A stretch of 28,131 bases of DNA, taken from positions 1-28,131 of the IMG/VR virus record IMGVR_UViG_3300035113_000023, one strand, 5' to 3'. Source of the DNA: a virus. The notes beneath the pieces were generated by a model. That model had not been told where the DNA came from. It saw only the letters and a list, made by a program, of their open reading frames with translations, and searched no databases. The position numbers and the translations under genes were made by a program. Positions 8,362 through 15,664 of the stretch are shown here, one piece after another. Within the stretch, counting starts at the first letter, position 1. The number at the start of each line of letters is the position of its first letter.

Positions 8362-11266
8362 TTTATGTTTTCTATTATTGATTTCAAATGCATGGGCTGA
8401 TTGTGATGTCAGTATCGACGGATATTCTGTTTGTACTGACGATCTTCTTAATTTTAATGGTATAAATCCCGCACCGTCAGTTTCTAATTCTGGACAAGCG
8501 AGAATGTATTTTGATCTTATGTCCGGAAAATTAAAATGTTCTGAAAATGGCGGAGCATTTACCAATTGTGTAGGTAGTGGTGGATCATCTTCTTTAGGCG
8601 GGTTGACTGATGTGAGTGATGCAACCGCAACTGCCGGTCATTTATTGATTGCGAATGGTGCCACATGGGCCAGTAAAGCTATGAGTGGAGATTGTTCGAT
8701 CACGAGTGCCGGGGTTATGACTTGTGCGGGCAGTAATGCAACAGTTCCATATAATACACTTAAAACACCGACGACAAATACAGGAATAAATTTTGGATCG
8801 TTTACGAATACATGGACTTCAGCAGCGGGTAATGCGACATTTTTTACAATTCATGGGTCGTCTGATTTTATAGTACAGGGAGATGGTGATGTTATTGCAC
8901 CTTCGTTTACGGGGGCATTAATTGGTAATGCAACAACAGCAACGTCTTTAGCTGGAAATGGTACAAACTGCTCATCCGGAAATTATCCCCTTGGGGTAGA
9001 TGCAAGCGGAAATTCAGAAAGTTGTACAGCAGCTCCGACAGAATGCTCATCATCGTCTTGTACGTTAAATAGTGGTGATACTGCTACAACACAAGCGGCA
9101 TCAGATAACTCTACAAAAGTAGCGACGACAGCTTATGTAACGACGGCGATTTCTAATATTACTCCAACTGTTGCTTACGACCATATTACTGCTCCGACGA
9201 CAAATGCGGGTATAAATTTAAGTACATTTAATTCTATTTGGACCTCGACAACGGGAAGTAATACCTGGACTTCCACAACTGGAACGAACACTTGGACCAG
9301 TGGCGTTACTGCTGGTGATTATTTTACTATTAGTGATAGCGGCGCTTTTAATTCTAGTACTTCGGTATTAAAATTAAGTCGATCAAATGGTAATCCGACT
9401 GGTGGATCAATGTTAGGTATATTTAATTCTGATACGGATGTCGCGAGTATTCAAGCCCCGAATTTTATTGTTACACAGACGGGGGGAATAAAATCATCAT
9501 CAAACACATCCGGATCTATTTTAGTTGCGGATGGCACCTCATTTAATCCTGTTGTGATGAGTGGTGATGCAACAATTTCATCAACAGGATCATTAACTCT
9601 TGCTAATACAACTGTATCTGCAACTTCTTATACAAACACAAATTTAACAGTTGATTCTAAAGGTCGCATTACATCAGCTTCTAATGGAACAAGCGGGATT
9701 TCTTCAGTCGCCTACGATCAAATTACTGCACCAACGACTAATGCGGGTATCAGCTTAACTACATTTAACTCAATATGGACCTCAACGACAGGCAGTAACA
9801 CCTGGACCTCAACCACAGGAACGAATACTTGGACGAGTGGGGTTACGGGAGGAGACTATTTTACAATCTCAGACAGTGGGGCGTTTAATAATACAACGTC
9901 TATCTTAAAGTTAAGTCGTTCAAATGGAAATCCTACTGGCGGAGCTATGCTCGGGATAGTCAACACAGATACAGATGTTAAGTCTATTGATGCGCCTAAC
10001 TTTTCAGTTAATCAAGGCGGGAACGTTACGATGGCTGGTGATTTAACAGTTAGCGGTGATGATATATACATGGCGACTAACACGGCAGGTAATCTATTGA
10101 TTGCAAACGGCACAAGCTATAAACCTATTGCCATGTCGGGGGCTTGCACAATTACAAGTGCAGGAGTGATGACTTGTAGTGGGAATACTGTTTCAACTCA
10201 ATACGATCGCATTACTGCCCCGACGACAAATGCAGGTATAAATTTAAGTACATTTAATTCTATTTGGACCTCAACAACGGGTAGCAACACCTGGACTTCG
10301 ACGACGGGAACGAACACCTGGACAAGCGGCGTTACAGGAGGAGATTACTTCACGATTAGCGACAGCGGAAGTTTTGATGCTAGTAGTTCAGTCTTAAAAC
10401 TAAGTCGATCTGTTGGTAACCCGACGGGTGGCGCTATGCTTGCTATCGTCAACTCTGATACAGATGTTAATAGTATTCAAGCGCCAAATTTCACTGTTAC
10501 TCAAACAGGCGGAATTAAATCATCTTCTAATACGTCAGGTTCAATCTTAGTTGCAAACGGTACAACGTTTAATCCCGTCGTGATGTCAGGATCTTGTACT
10601 GTTTCATCGAGTGGTGTGATGAGCTGTACTGCAAGCTCAACTCCAACAGCTTTTGATCAGATTACTGCGCCAACAACAAATGGCGGGATTAACTTAGCTT
10701 CGTTCAACTCAACGTGGACAAGTACAACAGGAAGTAATACTTGGACAGCCTCGACGGGTACGAATCTCTGGACAAACTCGGCTACAACAGGTGATGGGTT
10801 TACAATTTCGGATAGCGCCACAAGAACAAGTGGTTCAGTGTTAAAAGTTTCAATGCCGACTAACTCAACTGGCGGTTCAGCATTAATAGCTTTAAACAAT
10901 GTTTACACCAGTACGTTATATGAGATAAACGGTGGGAATTTTACAGTTGATGGGTTAGCTAATGTTTCAGGAAAAACTTTAGCTTTATCGGGAACAGGAA
11001 CCCCCGGATTATCAACTTGCGGGACTTCCCCGACGGTTGCGGGTACAAATGCAGCGTTTACAGTAACAACAGGAAGTGGAAGTGTCGGAAATTGTACAGC
11101 GACTTTTGCTCAACCGACGGGCTGGACAACAGTTCCGACTTGTATACCTGGATGGGAATCTGGTCAAGCATTGACTTCGACATGGACAAGTACGGCAACA
11201 AATATCATTTTTAATCAAAACGCAATGGGAAGTAAAAAAGTAGATATTTTATGTATTGGGCATTAA
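8336..11266 (+). CDS. Exported fibre-like repeat protein with Sec signal peptide (976 aa)
   Basis: A TTG start with AGGAG gives a signal peptide of about 21 residues, cut after NAWA. The mature protein reads like a tail-fibre shaft. An 'NSGQARMYFDLMSGKLKCSENGGAF' type N-terminal block is followed by repeats of 'ITAPTTNAGINLSTFNSIW-TSTTGSNTW-TSTTGTNTW-TSG' and 'LLIANG...MSG-C-ITSAGVMTC' modules, and by a 'YTNTNLTVDSKGRITSASNGT' segment that is common in phage fibre proteins. The last roughly 90 residues form a Cys-containing beta domain (STCGTSPTV, NCTATF, TCIPGW, DILCIGH). I count 18 cysteines in the mature part, mostly in pairs, which suits oxidation outside the cytoplasm. Ordinary virion fibres lack signal peptides, so this may be a secreted or surface-displayed fibre rather than a conventional one. 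The first 26 bases overlap the coiled-coil gene. Confidence 0.75.
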   Translation: MIKNLLINSLCFLLLISNAWADCDVSIDGYSVCTDDLLNFNGINPAPSVSNSGQARMYFDLMSGKLKCSENGGAFTNCVGSGGSSSLGGLTDVSDATATAGHLLIANGATWASKAMSGDCSITSAGVMTCAGSNATVPYNTLKTPTTNTGINFGSFTNTWTSAAGNATFFTIHGSSDFIVQGDGDVIAPSFTGALIGNATTATSLAGNGTNCSSGNYPLGVDASGNSESCTAAPTECSSSSCTLNSGDTATTQAASDNSTKVATTAYVTTAISNITPTVAYDHITAPTTNAGINLSTFNSIWTSTTGSNTWTSTTGTNTWTSGVTAGDYFTISDSGAFNSSTSVLKLSRSNGNPTGGSMLGIFNSDTDVASIQAPNFIVTQTGGIKSSSNTSGSILVADGTSFNPVVMSGDATISSTGSLTLANTTVSATSYTNTNLTVDSKGRITSASNGTSGISSVAYDQITAPTTNAGISLTTFNSIWTSTTGSNTWTSTTGTNTWTSGVTGGDYFTISDSGAFNNTTSILKLSRSNGNPTGGAMLGIVNTDTDVKSIDAPNFSVNQGGNVTMAGDLTVSGDDIYMATNTAGNLLIANGTSYKPIAMSGACTITSAGVMTCSGNTVSTQYDRITAPTTNAGINLSTFNSIWTSTTGSNTWTSTTGTNTWTSGVTGGDYFTISDSGSFDASSSVLKLSRSVGNPTGGAMLAIVNSDTDVNSIQAPNFTVTQTGGIKSSSNTSGSILVANGTTFNPVVMSGSCTVSSSGVMSCTASSTPTAFDQITAPTTNGGINLASFNSTWTSTTGSNTWTASTGTNLWTNSATTGDGFTISDSATRTSGSVLKVSMPTNSTGGSALIALNNVYTSTLYEINGGNFTVDGLANVSGKTLALSGTGTPGLSTCGTSPTVAGTNAAFTVTTGSGSVGNCTATFAQPTGWTTVPTCIPGWESGQALTSTWTSTATNIIFNQNAMGSKKVDILCIGH
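9172..10800 (+). repeat. Four diverged internal repeat units in the 976-aa gene
   Basis: Units beginning near 9174, 9711, 10200 and 10651 encode almost the same protein (Y-D-x-I-T-A-P-T-T-N-x-G-I-x-L, then the W-T-S-T-T-G series, then GDYFTISDSG, then SVLKLSRSNGNPTGG). A weaker fifth copy begins near 8750. The DNA of neighbouring units differs at most synonymous positions. Units 2 and 4 nevertheless share a 62-base block (9194-9255 and 10220-10281) with only two differences. This is a coding repeat, not a CRISPR array. Confidence 0.85.
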
Positions 11267-11634
11267 CAATATTATTTTTATTATTTACTAATATATCTTT
11301 TGCTCAGGATTATTATTTGGTAATTGCTCCTAATGGTCAGGCTGTACGAATTATCCCGACGAGTGAAGTTAATTTTACAGATAATGAGAAAAAACTTTTT
11401 AAAATCGTTGTGGTTACTTTAGACAATACAAATTTTTATCAATTTACAGACCCGTTATTCCAACAGACGAATATTGATATTAAAGATAAAAACGGAAATA
11501 CAATAGACTCTTATGTTACGAGAGCGAACAAAATTGATACGAGTACAATTTTAGGAAAGGAGGAGGCGGTTGCAACAACGGCTATTAGTCAAAAGATTTC
11601 TACTGTTTCTAGTGCTGATGTTACCAGCAAGTAA
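11251..11634 (+). CDS. Small exported protein (127 aa), function unknown
   Basis: The protein starts with a clear Sec signal peptide of 18 residues (hydrophobic core LTILFLLF, cleavage after NISFA before QDYY). The mature part of about 109 residues is mixed alpha/beta and has no cysteine. It contains two beta-type stretches (YYLVIAPNGQAVRIIP and KIVVVTLDNTNFYQF) and a Ser/Thr-rich C-terminus. The ATG at 11251 overlaps the end of the 976-residue gene by 16 bases, and its own last 65 bases overlap the next secreted-protein gene. The three genes are thus linked at the translational level. I do not recognise the family. A periplasmic accessory role for one of its neighbours is an inference. Confidence 0.6.
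   Translation: MYWALTILFLLFTNISFAQDYYLVIAPNGQAVRIIPTSEVNFTDNEKKLFKIVVVTLDNTNFYQFTDPLFQQTNIDIKDKNGNTIDSYVTRANKIDTSTILGKEEAVATTAISQKISTVSSADVTSK
11557..11572 (+). promoter_or_regulatory. Strong Shine-Dalgarno AAGGAGG fixing a TTG start
   Basis: AAGGAGG at 11557-11563, with a second overlapping AGGAGG at 11561-11566, precedes the TTG at 11570 by an ideal spacing. The site sits inside the preceding gene. Starting at this TTG gives a complete signal peptide. Confidence 0.75.
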
Positions 11635-12862
11635 AATTTTTGCTGTAACAGAATTTCAGACAACGTGGTGTACTTCTGGTTGTGATTATACTGCCGCGTC
11701 AACGGCAATTACAGCTTTAGCTTTAGCGGGAAATATTAAAGCGGCTTCTAATCTTGCAAAAACTGGAAATTGGACGAATAAAGTTGGGAGCAGTATTACT
11801 GATAATGCGGCGGTTACATGGGACGCGGGAGCGAGAACAGGCCATTTAATTCACATGACAGGAACTCAATATTTAATTTCTTGCACGACGACAACTGATT
11901 GTACCAATTTGGGGGCGGGGGATACTGTTTCAGATGGAACAAATACTTTTGATATTAGTGGCGCGCCCGATAGTGCAATTGTCAGAATAAACTGCCATGA
12001 AAACGCAACGTTTAATGATAACTTTACTGTTTCGATGGGGGCCGCAACAAATTCAGATGCAACAAATTATATGATTGTCGGAGTTGATTCAGGATTTAGA
12101 CATAATGGAACTTCGTCTACCGGGTGTAAGGTTCAATCTAATGCGGCGGCAATTACGGTAACTTTAGGCAGCCATAGCAGTACGGCGGAGTGGTTAAGAA
12201 TAGGGTTAAATTTATCGAATGGTACTAATGCGTCATGTGCTTCTACTTCAGCAACGTTTGGGAACTGGAATTTAGGATTTAGAAATGTAATCGTCGAAAA
12301 TTGTGTTAATTCAGGAGCCGGAAGTTTTAGAGGTGTTACATTAGGTCATTCAGCAAATACAGGGAACCCGGTTAATTATATTCAAAACTCTATTGTTTAT
12401 GGGTCAGAAAGCGATGGTATTCAATTTAGTGGGTCTGCGACGGGTGTCGATAACTCAATTTGGAATAATACTTCTTATGGTAACGGGGGATGGGGAATTA
12501 CAGCAGGAGGTGGCGGAATAGAAGTTGTTAAAAATAATTTAGCTTGCCAAAATACAAGCGGAGATTATCAAGGCACATATGATACTTTTACGAGTAATGG
12601 GAGCTGTGATACATCAGGGACTTCGGGCTTAACGAGTTTAACTAATAGTGCAGAATTTGTAAATACGGGAAGCAATGATTATCATTTAAAATTAAGTGCA
12701 GTTTCCATCGACAAAGGAACAAATTTAGGTTCGTCAAATAATATCAATATTGATATAGATAACACAACCAGAATTGGTGCTTGGGATATAGGAGCTGATG
12801 AGGCTTATGATTACAAATTTATTGCAAACGGTGGTATTTATAATGGGGGCATCTACCATTGA
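11570..12862 (+). CDS. Exported right-handed beta-helix protein (430 aa)
   Basis: A TTG start directly after a perfect AAGGAGG gives a signal peptide of about 25 residues (KRFLLFLVLMLPASKIFA, cut before VTEF). The mature protein is Asn/Gly/Ser/Thr-rich and has the periodic short strands of a parallel beta-helix, for example 'NVIVENCVNSGAGSFRGV', 'NYIQNSIVYGSESDGIQF' and 'DNSIWNNTSYGNGGWGI'. It ends with the 'DKGTN...IDIDNTTRIGAWDIGADE' closing motif often seen at the end of secreted right-handed beta-helix proteins. I count ten cysteines, several in pairs (WCTSGC, SCTTTTDC). The fold is used by polysaccharide lyases and phage tailspike depolymerases. No catalytic residues can be assigned from sequence alone, so substrate and activity are unknown. 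Confidence 0.75.
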   Translation: MQQRLLVKRFLLFLVLMLPASKIFAVTEFQTTWCTSGCDYTAASTAITALALAGNIKAASNLAKTGNWTNKVGSSITDNAAVTWDAGARTGHLIHMTGTQYLISCTTTTDCTNLGAGDTVSDGTNTFDISGAPDSAIVRINCHENATFNDNFTVSMGAATNSDATNYMIVGVDSGFRHNGTSSTGCKVQSNAAAITVTLGSHSSTAEWLRIGLNLSNGTNASCASTSATFGNWNLGFRNVIVENCVNSGAGSFRGVTLGHSANTGNPVNYIQNSIVYGSESDGIQFSGSATGVDNSIWNNTSYGNGGWGITAGGGGIEVVKNNLACQNTSGDYQGTYDTFTSNGSCDTSGTSGLTSLTNSAEFVNTGSNDYHLKLSAVSIDKGTNLGSSNNINIDIDNTTRIGAWDIGADEAYDYKFIANGGIYNGGIYH

Positions 12863-13035
12863 GTGATATACCTATCACAGTTAATTATTTTGTTTCTTAT
12901 CAACAACTAGAGGCTTTAAGATGGCTTATTAAAGAAAACAAAAAAGTTGCTTCATATAAGCTAATTGATTTAATGGAGAATTATTTAGACAAACAACTCG
13001 ATCCGGAGGTATTAAGGAGGATAAAAAATGCCTAA
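12859..13035 (+). CDS. Small soluble protein (58 aa), TTG start, function unknown
   Basis: This short frame fills an otherwise empty stretch between the beta-helix gene and the next membrane protein. The TTG at 12859 overlaps the upstream TGA and is preceded by GGGGG at 12845-12849, a usable if imperfect ribosome site. The product reads like a compact helical protein (YFVSYQQLEALRWLIKENKK, then LIDLMENYLDKQLDPEVLRRIKN). It ends 8 bases inside the next gene, whose AAGGAGG ribosome site forms its codons for Arg-Arg. Overlaps at both ends and sensible amino-acid composition support it; there is no family match that I recognise. Confidence 0.5.
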   Translation: MSDIPITVNYFVSYQQLEALRWLIKENKKVASYKLIDLMENYLDKQLDPEVLRRIKNA

Positions 13036-13330
13036 CCAAAACAACGGTGATGTACCCTCAGTAAAATCATATATCAGAGTACCTCAATCCATGTTAGGTA
13101 TTTTTTTAGTAATGATCGCACAAACTTTCGGTGCCGGATGGTGGGCGAGTTCAATGTCAACTAAAGTTGATTTTGTTCAAACACAATTATCGACGGTCGT
13201 ATCAGCTAACGCCAATAATTATACTCAAAAAGAAGCTGTCAGGGATTTAGGAGATATTTCAAAACGATTGGATAAATTAGAGGATCTCACTAATGAATAC
13301 ACAAGAACAATTAAAAAAAATTTTCGATAA
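13028..13330 (+). CDS. Single-pass membrane protein with coiled-coil tail (100 aa), lysis block
   Basis: An AAGGAGG site 7 bases upstream supports the ATG. A polar N-terminus of about 20 residues is followed by one membrane segment (about 23-42, MLGIFLVMIAQTFGAGWWAS), then a charged helical tail with heptad-like Leu/Ile spacing (KEAVRDLGDISKRLDKLEDLTNEY). A single N-terminal membrane anchor plus a C-terminal coiled coil is the topology of inner-membrane spanins (Rz) and of some holin-accessory proteins. The next genes are a holin-like protein and a lipoprotein, so a role in lysis is plausible. Whether this or the 64-residue protein at 13552 is the spanin partner cannot be settled from sequence. 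Confidence 0.6.
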   Translation: MPNQNNGDVPSVKSYIRVPQSMLGIFLVMIAQTFGAGWWASSMSTKVDFVQTQLSTVVSANANNYTQKEAVRDLGDISKRLDKLEDLTNEYTRTIKKNFR

Positions 13331-13351
13331 CCAATAAAAAAGGAGAGTATC

Positions 13352-13555
13352 ATGGGATTATTAACAAAAATCGAAACATTTTTAGATGGTAAAAAAACTT
13401 ACATCATTGCTCTTTTAACCGGCGGATTAGGGATTTTTATGGCGACGGGCCATGTAGTACCAGAATGGGTCTGGACTATTTTAGGCGCTGCTGGATTGGG
13501 TGCCGTTCGATCGGCAATCGGAAACTCAACAAACACAACAACGCTGACGAAATGA
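13352..13555 (+). CDS. Holin-like small membrane protein (67 aa)
   Basis: The product starts MGLLTKIETFLDGKKTY, followed by a hydrophobic segment (IIALLTGGLGIFMATG), a short turn with Val-Pro-Glu-Trp, and a second moderately hydrophobic segment (VWTILGAAGLGAVRSAIG), ending in a Thr/Asn-rich polar tail. The 'xGKKTYI' beginning followed by one or two membrane segments is frequent in small phage proteins annotated as holins. Holins form inner-membrane lesions that start lysis. A strong ribosome site (AAGGAGAG) precedes the ATG. The stop overlaps the next start (ATGA), placing it in a compact lysis block with the lipoprotein gene. The length suits a holin, but the call depends on topology and position. 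Confidence 0.6.
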   Translation: MGLLTKIETFLDGKKTYIIALLTGGLGIFMATGHVVPEWVWTILGAAGLGAVRSAIGNSTNTTTLTK

Positions 13556-13746
13556 GTCCCTACTTAACCATTATTGTTTTCATTATTAAGTTATTAGATA
13601 AACTTTCAGAAACGTTATCTAAAAAACATAAATTGGATGATATTAAAAATGTGGAAAAAATTGTTGACACTCATAACGATGTCGCTCTTGCTCAACAGTT
13701 GCGCGATATTGCCGATAAAGTCGAGCAGCGACAGAAAACCGCCTAA
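13552..13746 (+). CDS. Possible inner-membrane spanin (Rz-like), 64 aa
   Basis: The ATG overlaps the stop of the holin-like gene (ATGA). The product has a short hydrophobic N-terminus (YLTIIVFIIKLL) and then a charged helical region (LSETLSKKHKLDDIKNVEKI, later LRDIADKVEQRQKTA). A different frame of its second half encodes a lipoprotein with a lipobox, the nested arrangement that is characteristic of Rz/Rz1 spanin pairs. The hydrophobic part is short for a membrane anchor and the protein is small for Rz, so the assignment rests mainly on the overlap with the lipoprotein gene. Confidence 0.5.
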   Translation: MSPYLTIIVFIIKLLDKLSETLSKKHKLDDIKNVEKIVDTHNDVALAQQLRDIADKVEQRQKTA

Positions 13747-13846
13747 GAGTTTAAAGACAGGAGATCTGGCACCGAATGATTGTGTCTGTGTTGATCCGTC
13801 AGATTTAAAAATGCTCTTAGAAGAAACTAAAAGATGTAATCCTTAA
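13649..13846 (+). CDS. Rz1-like outer-membrane lipoprotein (o-spanin), overlapping the preceding gene
   Basis: Starting at the ATG at 13649, the product has a short basic N-terminus (MWKK), a hydrophobic core (LLTLITMSLLL) and a lipobox LNSC, which predicts cleavage and lipid attachment on the Cys. The mature peptide of about 47 residues is Pro/Lys/Ser-rich at first (KSSSDRKPPKS) and has three further cysteines (DCVCVD and RCN). This matches the outer-membrane half of a two-component spanin, which joins inner and outer membranes at the last step of lysis in Gram-negative hosts. An alternative in-frame ATG lies at 13637. The first 98 bases lie in another frame of the preceding gene. The stop overlaps the next ATG (TAATG). 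Confidence 0.7.
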   Translation: MWKKLLTLITMSLLLNSCAILPIKSSSDRKPPKSLKTGDLAPNDCVCVDPSDLKMLLEETKRCNP

Positions 13847-15015
13847 TGCAATTTTTTCTATTAAGAATAAGTTTAATTCTGATTCCATTATGTTTGGCTG
13901 TTGGATTTTTTCCTATTTTACCGGAAACAGTCACTGAATATTTAAGAGCTAAAGATTTTTTGGCTCTTTTCTTTGCAGGAATTATTTCTTTCTCATATTT
14001 ACTTGAAGGTTCATTTAAAAAACAAAAACTTATTTGGATAAATATTTTACTTTTTTATATTATCCTTAATCAGTTTTTGGTCCCGCCGCTTGAACTCTAT
14101 TCCGACGATCCGATGAAACGGATCCTTTCTAAAGTCGTCGCAGATCTTTGGGGATATAAACCATTAAGTTTTATATTAATCTATTATTTGTTTTTTTTAA
14201 CAATTCAGGAAGTAGTCACTTCCGCATTGTCAAAAGAACTGATAATGAAAACTCTAATGTGGATCGGATATATCTCCGCCGGGTATGTTATTTTTCAAGC
14301 ATTAGGAATGGACCCATATCAGCAGATCAATAATATCCAGGGGTCAAGACTTACTACATCGAATAATCTTACCTCATTTATGACCCATCCGAATTATTCT
14401 GGATCGTTTATTGCAATCTGTATTCCATTCGCAATTTATTTTAAAAAATATTGGAAAATGGTGACTATGATCGTTACTGTTTTCTTAACCAAATGTTGTT
14501 TTGCGATCGGCGCAATGACTGCTGGAATATTATTTTATATATGGGTGAAAAGTAAAAACTCGAAATATGAATTGGCGGTTAATGTTTTTATCTTATGCAC
14601 ATTAATATCGGGAATTTCAATTTGTCATATCCATCATTTTAATGACCATGGCCGAACTGAAGTATGGTTTCAGATGTATGAAGATCTCAAGTCTCGACCT
14701 TTTTTTGGGTATGGGCTAGGATCTTTTCCAGTTTTGTTTCCGTTATGGCACCATAGAAATTGGTATCAAGCCCATAACGAAGTTCTTCAATTTTGTTTTG
14801 AAACCGGGTATGTCGGCGGGTTTATATTACTCTCAGCTATTTTTTCGTTTACAAAATCAGCAATAGAAAAACACCAAAATAATGATATTTTACTTGCTTT
14901 GACAAGTAGTTTTATTATAATCTTGATGAGTAGTATAGGGCTTTTTGTATGGCAAATTGAGCCTCATCGGTACATCTCGGTAGTTATTGCCGGGTTAATC
15001 ATATCTTTTTTATAA
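13846..15015 (+). CDS. O-antigen ligase/polymerase-like (Wzy_C family) membrane protein
   Basis: This 389-residue polytopic membrane protein has about ten hydrophobic segments. Between the later segments lies a long periplasmic loop with family hallmarks: a 'GRTEVWFQMYEDLKSRPFFGYGLGSF' block (residues about 269-294), followed by 'WYQAHNEVLQFCFETGYVGG' (about 306-325), which holds the His-Asn of the conserved 'HNxxLxxxxExGxxG' motif. An earlier loop contains 'GSRLTTSNNLTSFMTHPNYSG', resembling the 'GTFxNPNxxA' site of the family. Members (WaaL, Wzy) join or polymerise undecaprenyl-linked O-antigen in the periplasm. Length fits the family. Phages are known to carry wzy-type genes that change host O-antigen and block superinfection (for example D3 and epsilon15). 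The stop of the lipoprotein gene overlaps its ATG. Confidence 0.85.
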   Translation: MQFFLLRISLILIPLCLAVGFFPILPETVTEYLRAKDFLALFFAGIISFSYLLEGSFKKQKLIWINILLFYIILNQFLVPPLELYSDDPMKRILSKVVADLWGYKPLSFILIYYLFFLTIQEVVTSALSKELIMKTLMWIGYISAGYVIFQALGMDPYQQINNIQGSRLTTSNNLTSFMTHPNYSGSFIAICIPFAIYFKKYWKMVTMIVTVFLTKCCFAIGAMTAGILFYIWVKSKNSKYELAVNVFILCTLISGISICHIHHFNDHGRTEVWFQMYEDLKSRPFFGYGLGSFPVLFPLWHHRNWYQAHNEVLQFCFETGYVGGFILLSAIFSFTKSAIEKHQNNDILLALTSSFIIILMSSIGLFVWQIEPHRYISVVIAGLIISFL

Positions 15016-15031
15016 TTAAAAGGAGAAGAAA

Positions 15032-15370
15032 ATGAAAAAGAAAATTGCAAGTATTTTAGTAATTGTAATGCTTTTATCCGTATCTGCTTGGGCGGGAAAC
15101 ATGTATCTAAACGGAACAACTAAAGGGGCAATTACTGATATTAATTTTGTTGGGCCGACTTCGATTACGGGGCAATCGAAAAAGACAATTGATATTACCC
15201 AAATTACCCCGGCGTCATCGACAACCGCAATTGCGGCTTATACTTGTACAGCCGGTGCATTAAATTCATGTTCGTGTTATACAACGACAAATGCGGCTAA
15301 AATAGGAGCCATAAAAATTACAGTTAATGGCTCAACTCAATGGTTACGCACATATCAAGATCCAAACTAA
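15032..15370 (+). CDS. Small exported protein (112 aa), function unknown
   Basis: An AAAAGGAGA site precedes the ATG. The product begins with a classic signal peptide of 21 residues (MKKK, hydrophobic core SILVIVMLLSV, cleavage after SAWA before GNMY). The mature part of about 91 residues is Thr/Ala/Ile-rich and beta-like. It has three closely spaced cysteines (YTCTAGALNSCSCYTTT) and ends with WLRTYQDPN. I do not recognise a family. It follows the O-antigen ligase-like gene by 16 bases and looks like a further member of the exported, cysteine-containing set in this arm. A periplasmic or surface location is predicted; the role is unknown. Confidence 0.65.
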   Translation: MKKKIASILVIVMLLSVSAWAGNMYLNGTTKGAITDINFVGPTSITGQSKKTIDITQITPASSTTAIAAYTCTAGALNSCSCYTTTNAAKIGAIKITVNGSTQWLRTYQDPN

Positions 15371-15436
15371 AAAATGTTTGATATTCATTTTGAAAAAAAT
15401 TTTGATAAACGTATTTTAAAGTTGGAGGAAAAAATC

Positions 15437-15664
15437 ATGTCTGCAATTCAAGATTTAATGGATTCAATTAGTGCTTTACAAGCTGAAGATCAAGCTGTTG
15501 TCGCCGCTGTATTATCTTTAACTCAAAAGGTAGCTGATTTACAATCAGCAATTGATAACGCAGCTAACGTAGATCCGCAGATTGAAGCTGCTGCAACTGC
15601 AATTAATGCAGAAATTACTAAATTGCATAATGCAGTGACACCAGCAACACCGCCGGCTGCTTAA
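15437..15664 (+). CDS. Small Ala-rich helical protein (75 aa), last gene of the left arm
   Basis: I chose the ATG at 15437 because TTGGAGGAA lies just upstream at a good distance. An in-frame ATG at 15374 has no ribosome site, although it would add 21 residues. The product is one long amphipathic helix (ALQAEDQAVVAAVLSLTQKVADLQSAIDNA, shown here only in part by its Ala/Leu/Gln spacing) followed by AEITKLHNAV and an Ala/Thr/Pro tail. Short helical proteins of this type are common in phage structural or lysis regions, often without known function. The stop overlaps the stop of the convergent resolvase gene by 3 bases. Confidence 0.55.
   Translation: MSAIQDLMDSISALQAEDQAVVAAVLSLTQKVADLQSAIDNAANVDPQIEAAATAINAEITKLHNAVTPATPPAA

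Noticed and set aside
9172-10800. CRISPR-like array
   Set aside because: Spacing is about 450-540 bases, units are translated in one open frame and differ mostly at synonymous sites, so this is a protein repeat.
15374-15436. Longer start for the 75-residue helical protein
   Set aside because: The ATG at 15374 has no ribosome site, while TTGGAGGAA sits correctly for the ATG at 15437.
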